Shown: positions 10,195 to 22,900 of the stretch, piece after piece
Position numbering within the stretch: position 1 is the stretch's first letter
How the letters are laid out: each line of letters opens with the position of its first letter
Assembly (NCBI GenBank): GCA_947000775.1
Contig: CAMQGK010000001.1
Coordinates: 3,471,501 to 3,535,500 of the forward strand
Origin: Pterois miles
Lineage: Eukaryota > Chordata > Actinopteri > Perciformes > Scorpaenidae
Direction: 5' to 3'
DNA length: 64,000 bases
Program-made: the position numbers and the translations under genes
Notes under the pieces: generated by a model
Database searches by the model: none
Told to the model about the DNA's origin: nothing
What the model saw: only the letters and a program-made list of their open reading frames with translations

Positions 10195-11021
10195 AAATGT
10201 AAAAAAAAATGTATATTTCTGTTTAGCTCTCTTTTTATTTGCTGTCAGAGCTGTAAATATCCATCACAAACAGAAGTTGTGCTCTTTTAGTTACACTCAG
10301 ATGAAAGGTTTTGGGTATCAAGAAAATACTAAGAAAGAACAGTGTTATTTTACTAGAGTTTTTTTCATGTAAAAACCATCTGTTCTAGCATTTAAACTGT
10401 GGTGATGAAATAGTTAAGAGATAAGTTAGGGTTTTGGTTGACTAAGCTAAGGTATGTTTCAATACATGGTTACTTCACTCAGTTCATTTTTACATACAAT
10501 GATGACTTAATATGTGAGTTTTAAAAACAACAATTACAGGGCTCCAAAATGTGAAACACGTTGTGCTTTGGCTTTCACTCCTAACCTTCAGTGTGACATC
10601 ACTGTACACTGTCTCGGGTGAGATTTCAAAGCAACATAGTACACCTGCAGAGTACTAGGCTTAACACAACTGCATTGGTCAGAAACTGCTTACTTATTGA
10701 AGTTATGGTGACATACTGATAATTAAAGACAAAAAAATAACAGGAGCCAGGGCTGGCGTGACAGTCTGACAGTGGCCTACCACTTTCAAGTGGTCCCTGT
10801 CGCTATGAAACGGTATCACAAACTTTTGACATTTGGAGATTTCTGTAAGAATTGCGTTTTTTTTTTTATTAGACGGTGAACACTTCTGTTGTGTAAACTG
10901 CTCAGAAACCACTTTATATTCAACCTAGCTGGGAAGGCCATCCATCCTGAATGCTGTAGGTCTCTACTTTATGTCTGTTTCATGAGGCTGTGATTATCCT
11001 AGAGGTCACCACAGGTTATTT

Positions 11022-11320
11022 CAGCTTAGACTGGGGTGACCATGTGGGCGAGACTGGTGGGTACTCATAGAACCCATTTTCATTCACATATCTGGAGGTC
11101 AGAGGTCAAGGGAGCCCTTTGAAAATGACCATGCTAGGTTTTCAATGGATTCTTCTAGTTTCATATGATACTAGTATCTTTACTCTCGCTTTAAAACTGA
11201 GCCCACTACAACCTAAAAATAGTAAGTTGCATTAATATGTTAAAGAAATAAATAGCATTCAAACCAATTTGTGTTAACATGTTTTTATTGTGTTAACTTT
11301 GACAGCCCTAGTTTTCTTAG
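11022..11320 (-). mobile_element. Dispersed repeat, reverse copy of the element at 34,150
   Basis: Read in reverse complement, this matches the element at 34,150-34,480 in order. It opens with a GCTGTCAAAGTTAAC end, then has an ATCATATGAAACTAGAA segment, then GACCTCTGACCTCCAGATAT and AATGGGTTCT. No coding capacity is visible, so it is a non-autonomous element. It sits exactly at the outer edge of the gene array. Confidence 0.7.
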
Positions 11321-12088
11321 CTAATAGTGACGTAAAATAGTACAGTAACAAAGGCTGGTATAAGCCAAATTCCTATATGAGACATGACAAGGAAATAGCA
11401 GCGAGTGTAATATTCAGGGTCACATCCATGTATCCACTTTTATTTTATAGGGGAGTGCTGTGCTATTCATATCTGAGAGGAAAATACCGTCATTTCGGAC
11501 TGAATGTTATGATTCTTAACCACTCTTTAAGACACACACTGCCAGCCTATTGGTGATCATCTATGCTGTTTAACAATCAGATTGAATTTGTACTTTGCTA
11601 AAAATGGATGTTACTCCTCTCTGTAGTATTTTCCTGCTGTAGTTATGCTGAGACTGCTCAATGCTGAGCTCTATTGAGAATAGGTTTAAAGGGGTTGAAT
11701 GCCTTCTGCTGAGGCAGGGCATCTACCGGCCACTCTTTACATGCCCTCTGGCCCTTTGTGTCACCCAACAATGATGGCACCGGAGCACCACAGCCAGGGA
11801 GAGGTCATTGTTCTGTTCAGCCAATGGGAAAGGAGCAAATACACGTTTATGTGATGTGTGAGTTTCTGTGCATATGTGTGTATGTGCATGGTAATGCAAA
11901 GGTGAATACATGTGGAGTCTTTCACACCTTTCACATCTACTCTGTGACGAAGGGGAGGGGAACGTCACACAAAGGAGCCAATCAGACATTAGCTGTTTGG
12001 ATTTATGCCAGGGGTTTTAGGCTTGTAAGACTTTAGTACAAGTGGCAAAAGCCAGTTTTAAAAAAAAGAAAAAGTCAGCTGAGACGAG
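11321..12088 (+). promoter_or_regulatory. capn3 upstream region
   Basis: This intergenic stretch lies between the array edge and the capn3 start codon. It has a CCAAT box at 11,978-11,982 and a CAGCTG E-box within 20 bp of the ATG, which would fit muscle-type regulation but is common by chance. No exon encoding the calpain-3 NS leader is visible here. Confidence 0.35.
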
Positions 12089-15000
12089 ATGCCCTATACA
12101 CCGTCTGGCTTTTTCTGTGACCGGTTGATCCGGGAACGAGAGAGGAGAGACGGGGAAGGGTCTCTGAACAAACCCCTCCGCTTCAACGGCCAGGACTTCA
12201 ACACCCTGAGACAGGAGAGTCTCCACAGGAAGAGCCTGTTTGAGGATGACTCTTTCCCCGCCACCGTGGAGTCTTTGGGCTTCAAGGAGCTCGGACACAA
12301 GTCCAACAAGGTCAAGAACATCGTCTGGAAGAGGCCCAAGGTAGGAAGGAGGGTTGGCGCACAGACAGACACATTAAATAAAGAGGGGATGGATCACACA
12401 TGTGGGAGGTGGGACATTATTTTTGATGCATCAAACCTGCGTGGATACTAACTGCCGCTGTGGGATTTTACCTGGAGATGCACATGGGATCAAAAGACGC
12501 CCCACCAGTCCTACGCAGGTGGATTGGAAATTAATTTGCTGTATTGTAGCACAACCTGAAGGTGTCAGCATGTCTATTTCCTATTTTTTGGGCTTAATGG
12601 CTCTAATATAATGGAAGTTATATTATTTATCTATTCAGAGACAACTACAATTTAGCCCCAGTCAGTATTTGCAGTAAATATAGATGTTGTAGATGGCAGT
12701 ATTGGCAGTAGACGGTGTGATATTGATTATTGGTTAACTATTTTTGTTTATTATTGTCAACAGGAAATCTGTGAAAACCCTCAGTTCATTGTTGGAGGAG
12801 CCAGTAGGACAGACATCTGCCAGGGAGATCTTGGTAAATTAAACCTCTGTAAAAGGACCAGTGTGTAACATTCAGGGTGATCCACTGGTAGAGGTGGAAG
12901 AATAATATTAATATATAGTATTAGTTTTCTTTAGTGCATAATCACCTGAAAAGAAAAAATTGTTGTTTTTTCGTTGACTTACAATGAGTCGTTTAAATCG
13001 ACATAGTGAGTGGGTCCTCTTCACGGAGTCCGCCATGTTGCTCCGCTATGCTTCTTCTCTTCATGTTTCACCATGCTGTGAAAGGGAGGAATGAGTGGAG
13101 GGGTTCCAGTTGGTTGCAATCTGCTACCACACCACTAGATGCCACTAAATCCTACACACTGCTCCTTTAATTAAACATAATTGTGCTTATGTTTTGTTAA
13201 TTTTTTTCTGCTCAGGCCATAGTCCGAAAACGAAATCGCTCCTGACGACGATGACGCTCTCTCTCTCTCTTGCTTCACCACTCACTTCCCACGTACACAC
13301 ACACACTCTACACACTGGCTCTGTTCCAGATGACCTATGCTGCTCGTACAACAGCTGTCTCTACAGAGGGACATTCATGTTTTTGCGTCATCACCCATAG
13401 CTGTCTAACATGCTTGGCACACGGGAGAGGCCTCACATCACCGCAACATACCGCTAGATCCTACACCCTGGGCCTTTAAACACAATAATAACATTACATT
13501 TTGTGAAGCAAATGTGAATTTGATTTACATTTTTCAGCAATGATTGATTAACAACAACAATAATACATCTATGAAATGATGAAAGGAAGAAATCCACCAT
13601 AAAACACTGTGCTGTCATTGTTTGGTGGTGTTTCAACTGTTTCTAGGTGTTGTTGAAACTCACTGACCGAAGCAAAAATACACACTTGCAGTGTGACAGG
13701 ACTGTGTAAGGACAGTGAGCTGTACTGTATAGAGCCCCCCTCAGCGTATTCAACATTCACTCACATATTCAGGCAGCTTTGGGGGGGAAACACGGTAGCA
13801 AATACCGCACGGATCCCCCACACACGGCCTCCCTGCCTGCAGCGGCCTCCCCATATTGTGCTTACTCTTTTGGAAGGGAATTCAACCAGCAGCACTTCTC
13901 ATTGTTGTTCAGTTCAGACTGCAAATAAAGGGGGACCAAAGGGACAAAGGTCCTGGCAGACACTGTTAACCGTTCCCTGTTGAAAACTTACATTGTTTGC
14001 AGTAACACCCTGTCTGTGTGTCCATCACACACCTGGACAACCAGAAAAAAATAACGTCAGCGCTCAGCGGCCGTCTCTTCCTCCAGCAAAACAAAAATAT
14101 GTCCGGCAGAGACGCTCCTGTCAGTCTTAGATTCTGTTGAAAGAAGGTTCTTTGTCTTGTTGAATGAAGGAAAGGTGATACCGATTAAATCTATACAGAA
14201 GGAAATTTTAGAAATCTCTCCAGTTGTCAATCAGTATCTTGAAAAGTTAAAACAGTTCCCATTCTTGTGATGTATGCTTTGCGACTGCCGTCAACATTGC
14301 TGTGCTGTAGTAAAAGTGCTTAGGTTTAGGTTGCATTAAATGGAGTGATTTCCTGTGTTCAGGCGACTGCTGGTTGCTGGCTGCCATCGCCTGTCTCACC
14401 TTGAACGAGAAGCTTCTGTACCGCGTTGTTCCCCAGGAGCAGAGCTTCTCAGAGGGCTATGGAGGCATCTTCCACTTCCAGGTCAGGAACAACCCATCTA
14501 ATTACCAGATATTCAGTCCTTTCTTCAGCATTTTATCCTCCTTAAAATCAAGTTTAGTGAAACAACATTCATTTAGTGGCAAACGGAGAGTAAGACACTG
14601 AGAATATGGACTGTTTTGCTTCAGTAACGTCTTCTTTCAGACTAGTGGAAAGAAAACAGACAAAATATACATTTAGGTGTTTATTTTTCTGCTTTGTCTA
14701 TTCGTATCTGTAGATTTATCCTAAATTCATTATCTTAATGTAAGTAATCAACTGAGGAAGTTTCACAGTCATATCTATTAGTTACATTTTTAAACTATCT
14801 ACCTGGAAGTGTCTTCAAAATGTATGGACTCTAACAATCCATATCTTTAAATCCCTACTTCAGTAGCACTAACATACACCAAACTTTCCAGGTTCATTTC
14901 TATCTGTATTCTGAAGGGCTTTGTTCATATATCATCCATAGCCTTCTTTATACAACATTTTATTCCTAAAAAAACATCACAAAATTATTTTGTTTAATGT

Positions 15001-17443
15001 TATTGACAGTATTTTCTGATTTATGAAATAAAAACCTTTGATATGTAAACAAAATGAAACAAGATTTCTGAACCTGGCTTCATCCAGTGTTCAGATTTCT
15101 GTTCTGGAAATGTGTACAAATTAGCAGTTATTTAATAACATATTGCCTCATTTGCATATTTAAACATCAAATTTCAGAAAATTTATAATGGCAAAAATAA
15201 ATGTTTTAATGTAAGTAATCTACTGGGGAGATTTCATATTGATATCTATTAGTTATTTTCTTTTACCCTATTCACCTGGAGAGCCTCCCCTTAAAATCTG
15301 TAGATATTTGAATATCTTCTCATCCTTGATCCTCAGTATTAATTCTCCTTCTGTCCTTCAGTTCTGGCGTTATGGCGACTGGGTCGACGTCGTCATTGAC
15401 GACCGCATCCCGACCTTCAACAACCAGCTGGTTTTCACCAAGTCCGCTGAGAGGAACGAGTTCTGGAGTGCCCTGCTGGAGAAGGCCTACGCCAAGTCAG
15501 TACTGATTTATTTCTTTCTGCAGAGGAGAGAAAAGCTTCTGTCCCGGGTGTTTTCTGCTACTGTTTTCTCTGAATGTTTACCTTCAGTTAGATACTACAC
15601 ATACAAGTTTGTGATTTTTGTAGCTACATCACAGTATATTTGAAGCCTTTACAATCTCTGTAGCCATTTTTCTTTTGTTCTAACCTTAATTTGAGGGCAG
15701 CAATCAAAGGGCTCTTCTCATTTCTCAGTTTGCACATGCTTTATTCCTTTCCTCACCTCCTCTCCTCAAATCTTAGTCCCTCCCACCTGAGATGCGATCA
15801 CAGGAGGTGAGGAAGCCAGGATGGCAGCTGGGATCGGCTCCAGCCCCCCCGCAACCCCTAACGGGAAAAGCGGTTGACGATGGATGGATGGATGTCAGAT
15901 GAGCAGAACAGTGTTCATGACATCTTATATATTTACTGTTATTTCAATTCAAAACTTCACATAATGTGACCAGAATGTGTCATGCCTCTTTTATATGTCA
16001 CGGGTGCCAAAAAGACTTCCACAAAGGATACGACTGGGCATCCTCGCTCATAGCCTCTCCAGCGAGCGTCCTCCCTCCTCAAGATGCGTTTAAGGGCATC
16101 CTTCAAGTTAACGCACTGATATCAGTTACTAGGCCACAGGCAGGAGGATGAGGAGAGAGGAGACAAGGAGGCATAAAATTGAGAAATGAGAGGAGTGGTC
16201 TGTCTAATATGATACATCCTTTTTTGGCATACAAACACATGACTACTGCGATTAGGGCTAAATAATAGGAGAGTGTTTCATGAAGATCAAAAATCAAGGC
16301 CAAAAATAAAAGTAAAGTAACAGACAATAATAAGACTGAAACATGGATATAATCCAGATCTAAATGTAACACCTGTGGTCTTTCCTCTCGTCCAGGCTGC
16401 ACGGCTCCTACGAGGCCCTGAAGGGTGGAAACACCACCGAGGCCATGGAGGACTTCACCGGTGGAGTCACTGAGTTCTACGAGATGAAGGAAGCTCCCAA
16501 AGAGCTCTACAAGATCATGAAGAAAGCTCTGGAGAGAGGCTCCCTCATGGGCTGCTCCATTGATGTGAGTCACACATCATATGCAGTATGTAGCTGCGAT
16601 ACAGAGGATGACTGACTAACTAATAACCTTTATACTGTCATCATCAGGAGTCATTTAAGACCAAAATCACACACTATATACTCATGTGTACTATGTGTGT
16701 AACATGTGTAAATAAACAGTAGTATGGATCTTTTTTGGACACAATGAGTTGTAAATTACGTTGTCACATCCTGAGATTCATCCTTGCTGGTTGGAGACGT
16801 GTTACCATGGTAACCCTTGCCAAACTCGTGACGAAAGCAACAATTTGTGAGAATCAGGATTAATTTAAAATAAATATTACGCTTAACAAAGTGAAATCTT
16901 ACAATGTACTTATAGTTTAGTTTTATTGATGTTACAGAGATGTCTGTCTGCGTCTGTTATGAACGCCATGGTGCCGTGGTGTCCAGCTTTACATATTGTA
17001 ATGTTTCACCAGAAATAGTATGCAAATCTTGTACAATTAGTTTCATACTAAGGAATTTTGGATGCAATCATTGTTGTTTGTGTCTGTAAGCACATTTTAA
17101 AGTGCTGTCCTGGTGTATTGGATACACCTGAACACGATTTTTGCAATGCAAATTATGATAATAAATAAAATTATGATAATAAACAGTATTTATATTGCAT
17201 GTTTCAAAACAAAAGTTACAAAGTGCTTTACATGGTTGAACCAGGATTAAAACATTTCAGGACACAAATAATAAAATAAATAATAAAATGGAATAAAATC
17301 CCTAAAAATAATATAAGATAAATACATCAACAACACTACTATTACTACTACTACTAATAGTAGTAATAATAATAATAATAATAAAACTGATGAAACATAT
17401 AAGACATAAACTGTGTGCCAGTATCAATAAAACATTTTAAGTG

Positions 17444-17535
<92 letters not shown>

Positions 17536-19482
17536 CGCAAGCCTTTAGGCAAAACTTGTCATCTGCATATGTTTGTATTTGTAATGTAAGAGCTTTATTT
17601 TCAGTAAAATGCTGGTTGTGTTTAAAATACTTCTACAGTATAAATGGGTACAACATGTATTTTGGTGTCTGCAGTCCCTGGTTCCTGCTCGCTTTGAGAC
17701 TCGTACTGTGACGGGCCTTGTGAAGGGTCACGCCTACTCTGTGACAGCAGTGGAGGAGGTAAAGCTGCCCGCTGGCAGTCGTTTGTAATGTACTGTACCG
17801 GCATTGTTACAACTCTGTGGTCCTGCAGAGCTGCTCGCACACACAGTAACAACGGCAGTGTTAGTTTAGTCACTGGTGCTGCTAATTAATTCATTAAATA
17901 CACGATCAGTAAGTCTAATCAGTGAGAATATGGGTCTAAATGTGAGAATCTGCACTCTTCCTACAGTGTAAACCGTCTCAGCACAAGGAATCTAAAGTTC
18001 GTCTGGTGCGTCTCAGGAACCCGTGGGGTCAAGTGGAGTGGAACGGTCCCTGGAGTGACAAGTAACCATCCCAATTAAATCTTTTTATTTTCAGCCTTAG
18101 TTTTCTGATACAGACGAGCTAGAGTTTGATTAAAGGTACAATCATCTTAATACCTCTATTTTCTTTATTACAATAATTAAAGTCAATTCTTTAGTTAAAT
18201 CTGTCATAACTTTAGGCAATTTCACTATTTCCCGCTCCTCTCCAACAGCTCTAAGGAGTGGGCCACACTCTCTAAGGCTGAAAAGGAGAAGCTGCAGCAC
18301 CAGAGTGCAGAGGATGGAGAGTTCTGGTGGGTTGCATGTTTCTACCTTTTAAACAGAGTCCAAAAAATTCAAGAGTGACTTTGGTATTTTATCAGCCTGG
18401 AGTGTCTAAGTGACAAATGGGGACACCCGTATTGAGGCGGAGCACTGTGCTGTGCTATACTGTAATGCCTGATATTATCCAGACACCCATCAAGTCCTGA
18501 TCTCTTCTAGGATGTCATTTGAAGACTTCAAGAAGAACTACACTAAGATTGAGATCTGTAACTTGACCCCCGACGCCCTGGAGGACGATAAGATTCACAA
18601 GTGGACGGTTTCTGTGAACGAGGGTCGCTGGGTGAGAGGCTGCTCTGCTGGGGGCTGCAGGAACTACCCAGGTACCGCAATCTGCACAATAACACAACTA
18701 TTTACTCCACAAACACAGAGCTTCATCACTCAGGGTGCTCCCAGTCTTTCCTCTGATGTACCACTGTATTTAATGTATGTACTACCATGTTAACTGTCAA
18801 TAATAGAGAATCAAGTCTGTTTGTTTAATCATGTTATAAGAGCCTTAACATCTCTGTTTTAAACAATGGATGAGTTGCTCTGGATCTCTACTCTTTATCA
18901 GTACTCGATGAAGAAGAAATACTTGGATACTTAAGTAAAACTAGCAAAACCAGACTTTGTAAATACTCCATTACAGATCCTGCATTGAAAGCATTACTTA
19001 AATACAAGTATACAAGTATTTTCAGCAACTTACTGTTATTTGTTTGAATATTATTACTGATGAATTCATGAATTAGCAGCATTTTACTGCTGTAGTGGTA
19101 ATTGGTGTTTGCTCTGTTTTTTTTGTTGGGTGTTGTGGGTGGGAAGTGAAGACAGTTTGAAAGCAGTAAGTTAAAACCAGCGCCCTGGGAAGAGCAGCTT
19201 TTTTCTATGTTACACTAAAATATGTTTCTGAAAACATTTGAGGGGAGAAAAGTATTAAAGAAAAAGAAAAATGATTATATTTGATAGTTCTGCTAGGAAA
19301 AGAGGGAGGAGGGTGGGGGGGGGGGGGGAGGAAAGAAAAGTAGATGTGGGGGGAAAAAATAAGAAGGGGGGGGAGGGAGGAGGGAGGGAGGAAAATAATA
19401 GGATGAGGAGAGAAAGGGGGGGTATTAAAAAAAAAAAATAAAAAGGAAAAAAAAAAAAAAAAAAAAAAAAAAGATTAAAAAA

Positions 19483-19529
<47 letters not shown>

Positions 19530-19922
19530 AAATATAAAGTAGCATAACATGGAAGTAACTCAAATGTGTACTTAAGTGCAGTACTTGAGTAAATTACATC
19601 ACTGTCAGTACCTCTTACAGACTATCATCATGTATTGAAGGACAATGTGGGAAAACACTAATGTCATATAAACTGATTGATTAAAAACAAACAAAAAAAG
19701 CCAATTCTGACATTGGATGTTCCTGCAGACACTTTCTGGACCAACCCTCAGTACCGCCTCCGTTTGCTGGAGGAGGACGACGATCCCGAGGACAACGAGG
19801 TGGGATGCACCTTCGTGGTGGCGCTGATGCAGAAGAACCGGCGGAAAGAGCGCAAGATGGGAGCCAACCTCTTCACCATCGGATTCGCCATTTATGAGGT
19901 GTCCTGCTCTTATTCACCAGGG

Positions 19923-19983
<61 letters not shown>

Positions 19984-22900
19984 GTGTGTGTTTGCACAGT
20001 TTTTACTACATCAAGACAATTTTACATGTTGTTGTGCTAATTCATTTATCAATTGCTCCATAATTCTGCAGCACCAAAATATGATTTGAATTTGCACCCT
20101 TAAATGACACTGATGTTGCCTCTGTCCCTCTACAGGTGCCAAAGGAGGTGAGGAAGGTGTAAACTCTCACAGTGGAGCAGCAGTTTGCAATTTAATTACA
20201 TTCTACTGTTTGTTGTCATATGTCCAATATTAATTATTTTTCTACAACAGTCCTGGACTTGACTACCCTCTGAGGGTGTTCTTGCCTCATAGTTTTGTTT
20301 TGTGTGAGTGTTGGAACTGTTTCCATTGTGACGCCCCCCCCTCCAGATGCACGGGAACAAGCAGCACATGCAGAAGGACTTCTTCCTGTTCAACTCCTCC
20401 AAAGCTCGCTGTAAGTCCTACATCAACCTGCGCGAGGTGACCCAGCGCTTCCGCCTGAGCCCCGGGGAGTATGTCATCGTTCCCTCCACGTACGAGCCGC
20501 ACCAGGAGGGCGAGTTCATCCTGCGAGTCTTCTCTGAGAAGAGGAACACCTCAGAGTGAGTGGGTGAGGGCAGTCAGGGTGGCGAGCTGGGTAAGAGGAG
20601 GGCACGGGCACGTAGGTTTCCCCGTAGTTACAGTTAGATATGTCTGCTAGATGCTTATTTCACTCCATTGATGTTGATGTTTATTAGTAGGGCTGGGTAT
20701 TGTCATGGCATTGATGATCAGTTTTTGGAGGATATTGAGGATAATCAAAGTTTTAATGCACTTTTCTTCAGGAGATGAACACGCTTGTGTCTGAAAAGCC
20801 AAGCTATGATTTTCTACCTCACAAAGTTGCTCCACTGGTTAGGGCTGATTATTTTTCATCAGAAGATAATCAAAAAAAATGTCCAATACAATGTCCCAGT
20901 CATGATGTCTTCAAAGGTCCAACTGATTGAACAGATTTCAAGATATTCATTTTACTGTCAAACAAAGAAAAGCAAACGTGCACCTTTGAGAAGCTGGACC
21001 CAATCAATGTTTATCATTTTTGCTCAAAAAATAACTGAAAATTGTTATTTTTTGTGAATCACCTAATTGACTGATTAACAAATCATTTCAGCCCTAACTT
21101 CGTTAAATACTCCCAATAAACTTATATTTCAAAAGTACTTTTCAGACCAAATTAGAGAAATCAGAAATCACAACTGGAGTTTTTGGGACTTGGCTGTTTT
21201 CAAAACCACATACTATACTCGAAGTACCATGATTGACAGCTCCTCTTAATGAATAGTCAGAGGAGATGTAACTTTAACTTTCCATAATTGCCCCAAGACA
21301 AATGTTTCAGTTTAATTATTAATGTAATTATAGTGATATTATGGGTAGTTGTTGTGTCTTTCTAGCAAAACAGCAACCATGGTGCTAACGTAGCAGCTAG
21401 GTGGCTCACGCGGCCATGCTCGGCTTTTGATTGGACCAGATGGGTGTGTGGGCGGGACCTCAACGCCACAGCTCGCTACTGCGCAGACTGACATCAAAAT
21501 TTCAAGATGTCAGCTTCCGTATCCGGGATATTTTGGCTTCACTTTTGTAGAGTGTGGGAGGAAGAGGAAACACGTCGTCCATCGATTTATACAGTCTATG
21601 TTTGGGATCAAGACAAGAATGACGAAAAGTCTCAAATATTGTATTTGTAGATAATGAATCTTACACAAAACGCAGCCAAATGTCCAACAATACCCAGCCC
21701 TACTTTCTGATATTTAAAGTAGCAGCAGTAGGTTGGATTTAGTCTAAAAAATACCAAGTTAAAGGTGATTTATGCCTCCATGTGTGTGGGTTTTGTGCGG
21801 GGTTTGTGTGTTTGTTAATGAGGGTGGGGTTTTGTTGTCGGGTGCTTGGTGGGTGGGACACAAACCACCAAGAACAAACAATTTTAACGGCAATTTGATT
21901 TGTAGAACTGGAAGAAATCGGCCCCAGTTCGAAGCTGTTATGGAATCTTTTTTAGGACAAGCGACTTCAGATTTGGGCATACTCCGGTAAACTTTCAAAA
22001 TATTCAATACTGCATATTCAAGCATCAACAAGCATCCATCCCCCCACATCCAACCCCCCGCTGCCCTGGAGGACCAGACCACATGCTGCACTCTGATGGA
22101 CCGGCACCTGCAGTGGGATGGATGTGAAAAGCAAACAGCTCACTGTGATGAGCTCTGAATTACCAAACATGGCTTTAGATTTAACATTTTTTTCACCATT
22201 AGTTTTAACCTGCTTCAGGACCAGAAGGGTGCGGGTTATCACATAGTCATTTATTAACTAACAAACTTACTTAAACCCCATCTAATACGAAAATCAAGAA
22301 GTGGACACCTGCGACAACCAAGATTGCCAAAATAAGAAAGAACGAGAGAAAATGCTCTTGACTGGAGGAAGCAACAGGTGGTACTGAACTAACACATTTT
22401 ATTCACAGCTTCATTAAGTGTTTGTGTTGCCCTTTTAGTCCGATGTGAGTATGGGACTATAAGCCTTCAGAGATGGTGTAATAAATCCATGATGTGTAAG
22501 TCAACACTGAGCTCAGGATTTCAGACTGATTTGTTTAATACTTGGTGAGAATAACATGATTGTAGTAAACAGACTTGAGGTCCAGGTGAGATGTTGTTGT
22601 CAGCATCGTGACTGCTGTTTGTTCGTCTTCACCCAGGGAGATAGAGAACAGGATCGAGGCCGATCATCCAGTGGTAAGTGTCCTTTACTTCTTGTCATGA
22701 CTTTACAGCATGAGGAGATCACAGCTTTCCCAACAAAAGAGGCCGACTTTTAAGTGATTGAAAAAGAGCTGCAGCGTGACAAAACTTTCTTCTTCAACAC
22801 CTTTAGTTTTCAGTTTTGAGTTAATTCAAAGCACACAGCTCTCCATTTGCATCCAAACAAGTCAAAGCTATTGTTGCATAAAAGCCATAGATAACAGTGT

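Larger units (their letters stand above)
1..11020 (+). repeat. Tandem array of about 4.1-4.6 kb gene-bearing units
   Basis: Three head-to-tail units are visible. The offset from A to B is about 4.64 kb and from B to C is 4.148 kb; the difference is one deletion of about 489 bp in the second spacer. The right edge decays: close identity ends near 10,690, a stretch of about 110 bp is replaced, and a more diverged match to the spacer resumes from about 10,800 to 11,020. The array probably continues to the left of the window. Confidence 0.9.

Noticed and set aside
1..10700. Array copies as an assembly duplication artefact
   Set aside because: Spacers differ by many substitutions, small indels and a 489-bp deletion, which false duplication of one locus would not produce; two collapsed haplotypes remain a minor possibility.
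17415..17711. Open frame of alternating Ile-Tyr
   Set aside because: Translation of the (TA)n microsatellite.
19255..19563. Poly-Phe/Pro minus-strand frame
   Set aside because: Translation of the purine-rich low-complexity tract.
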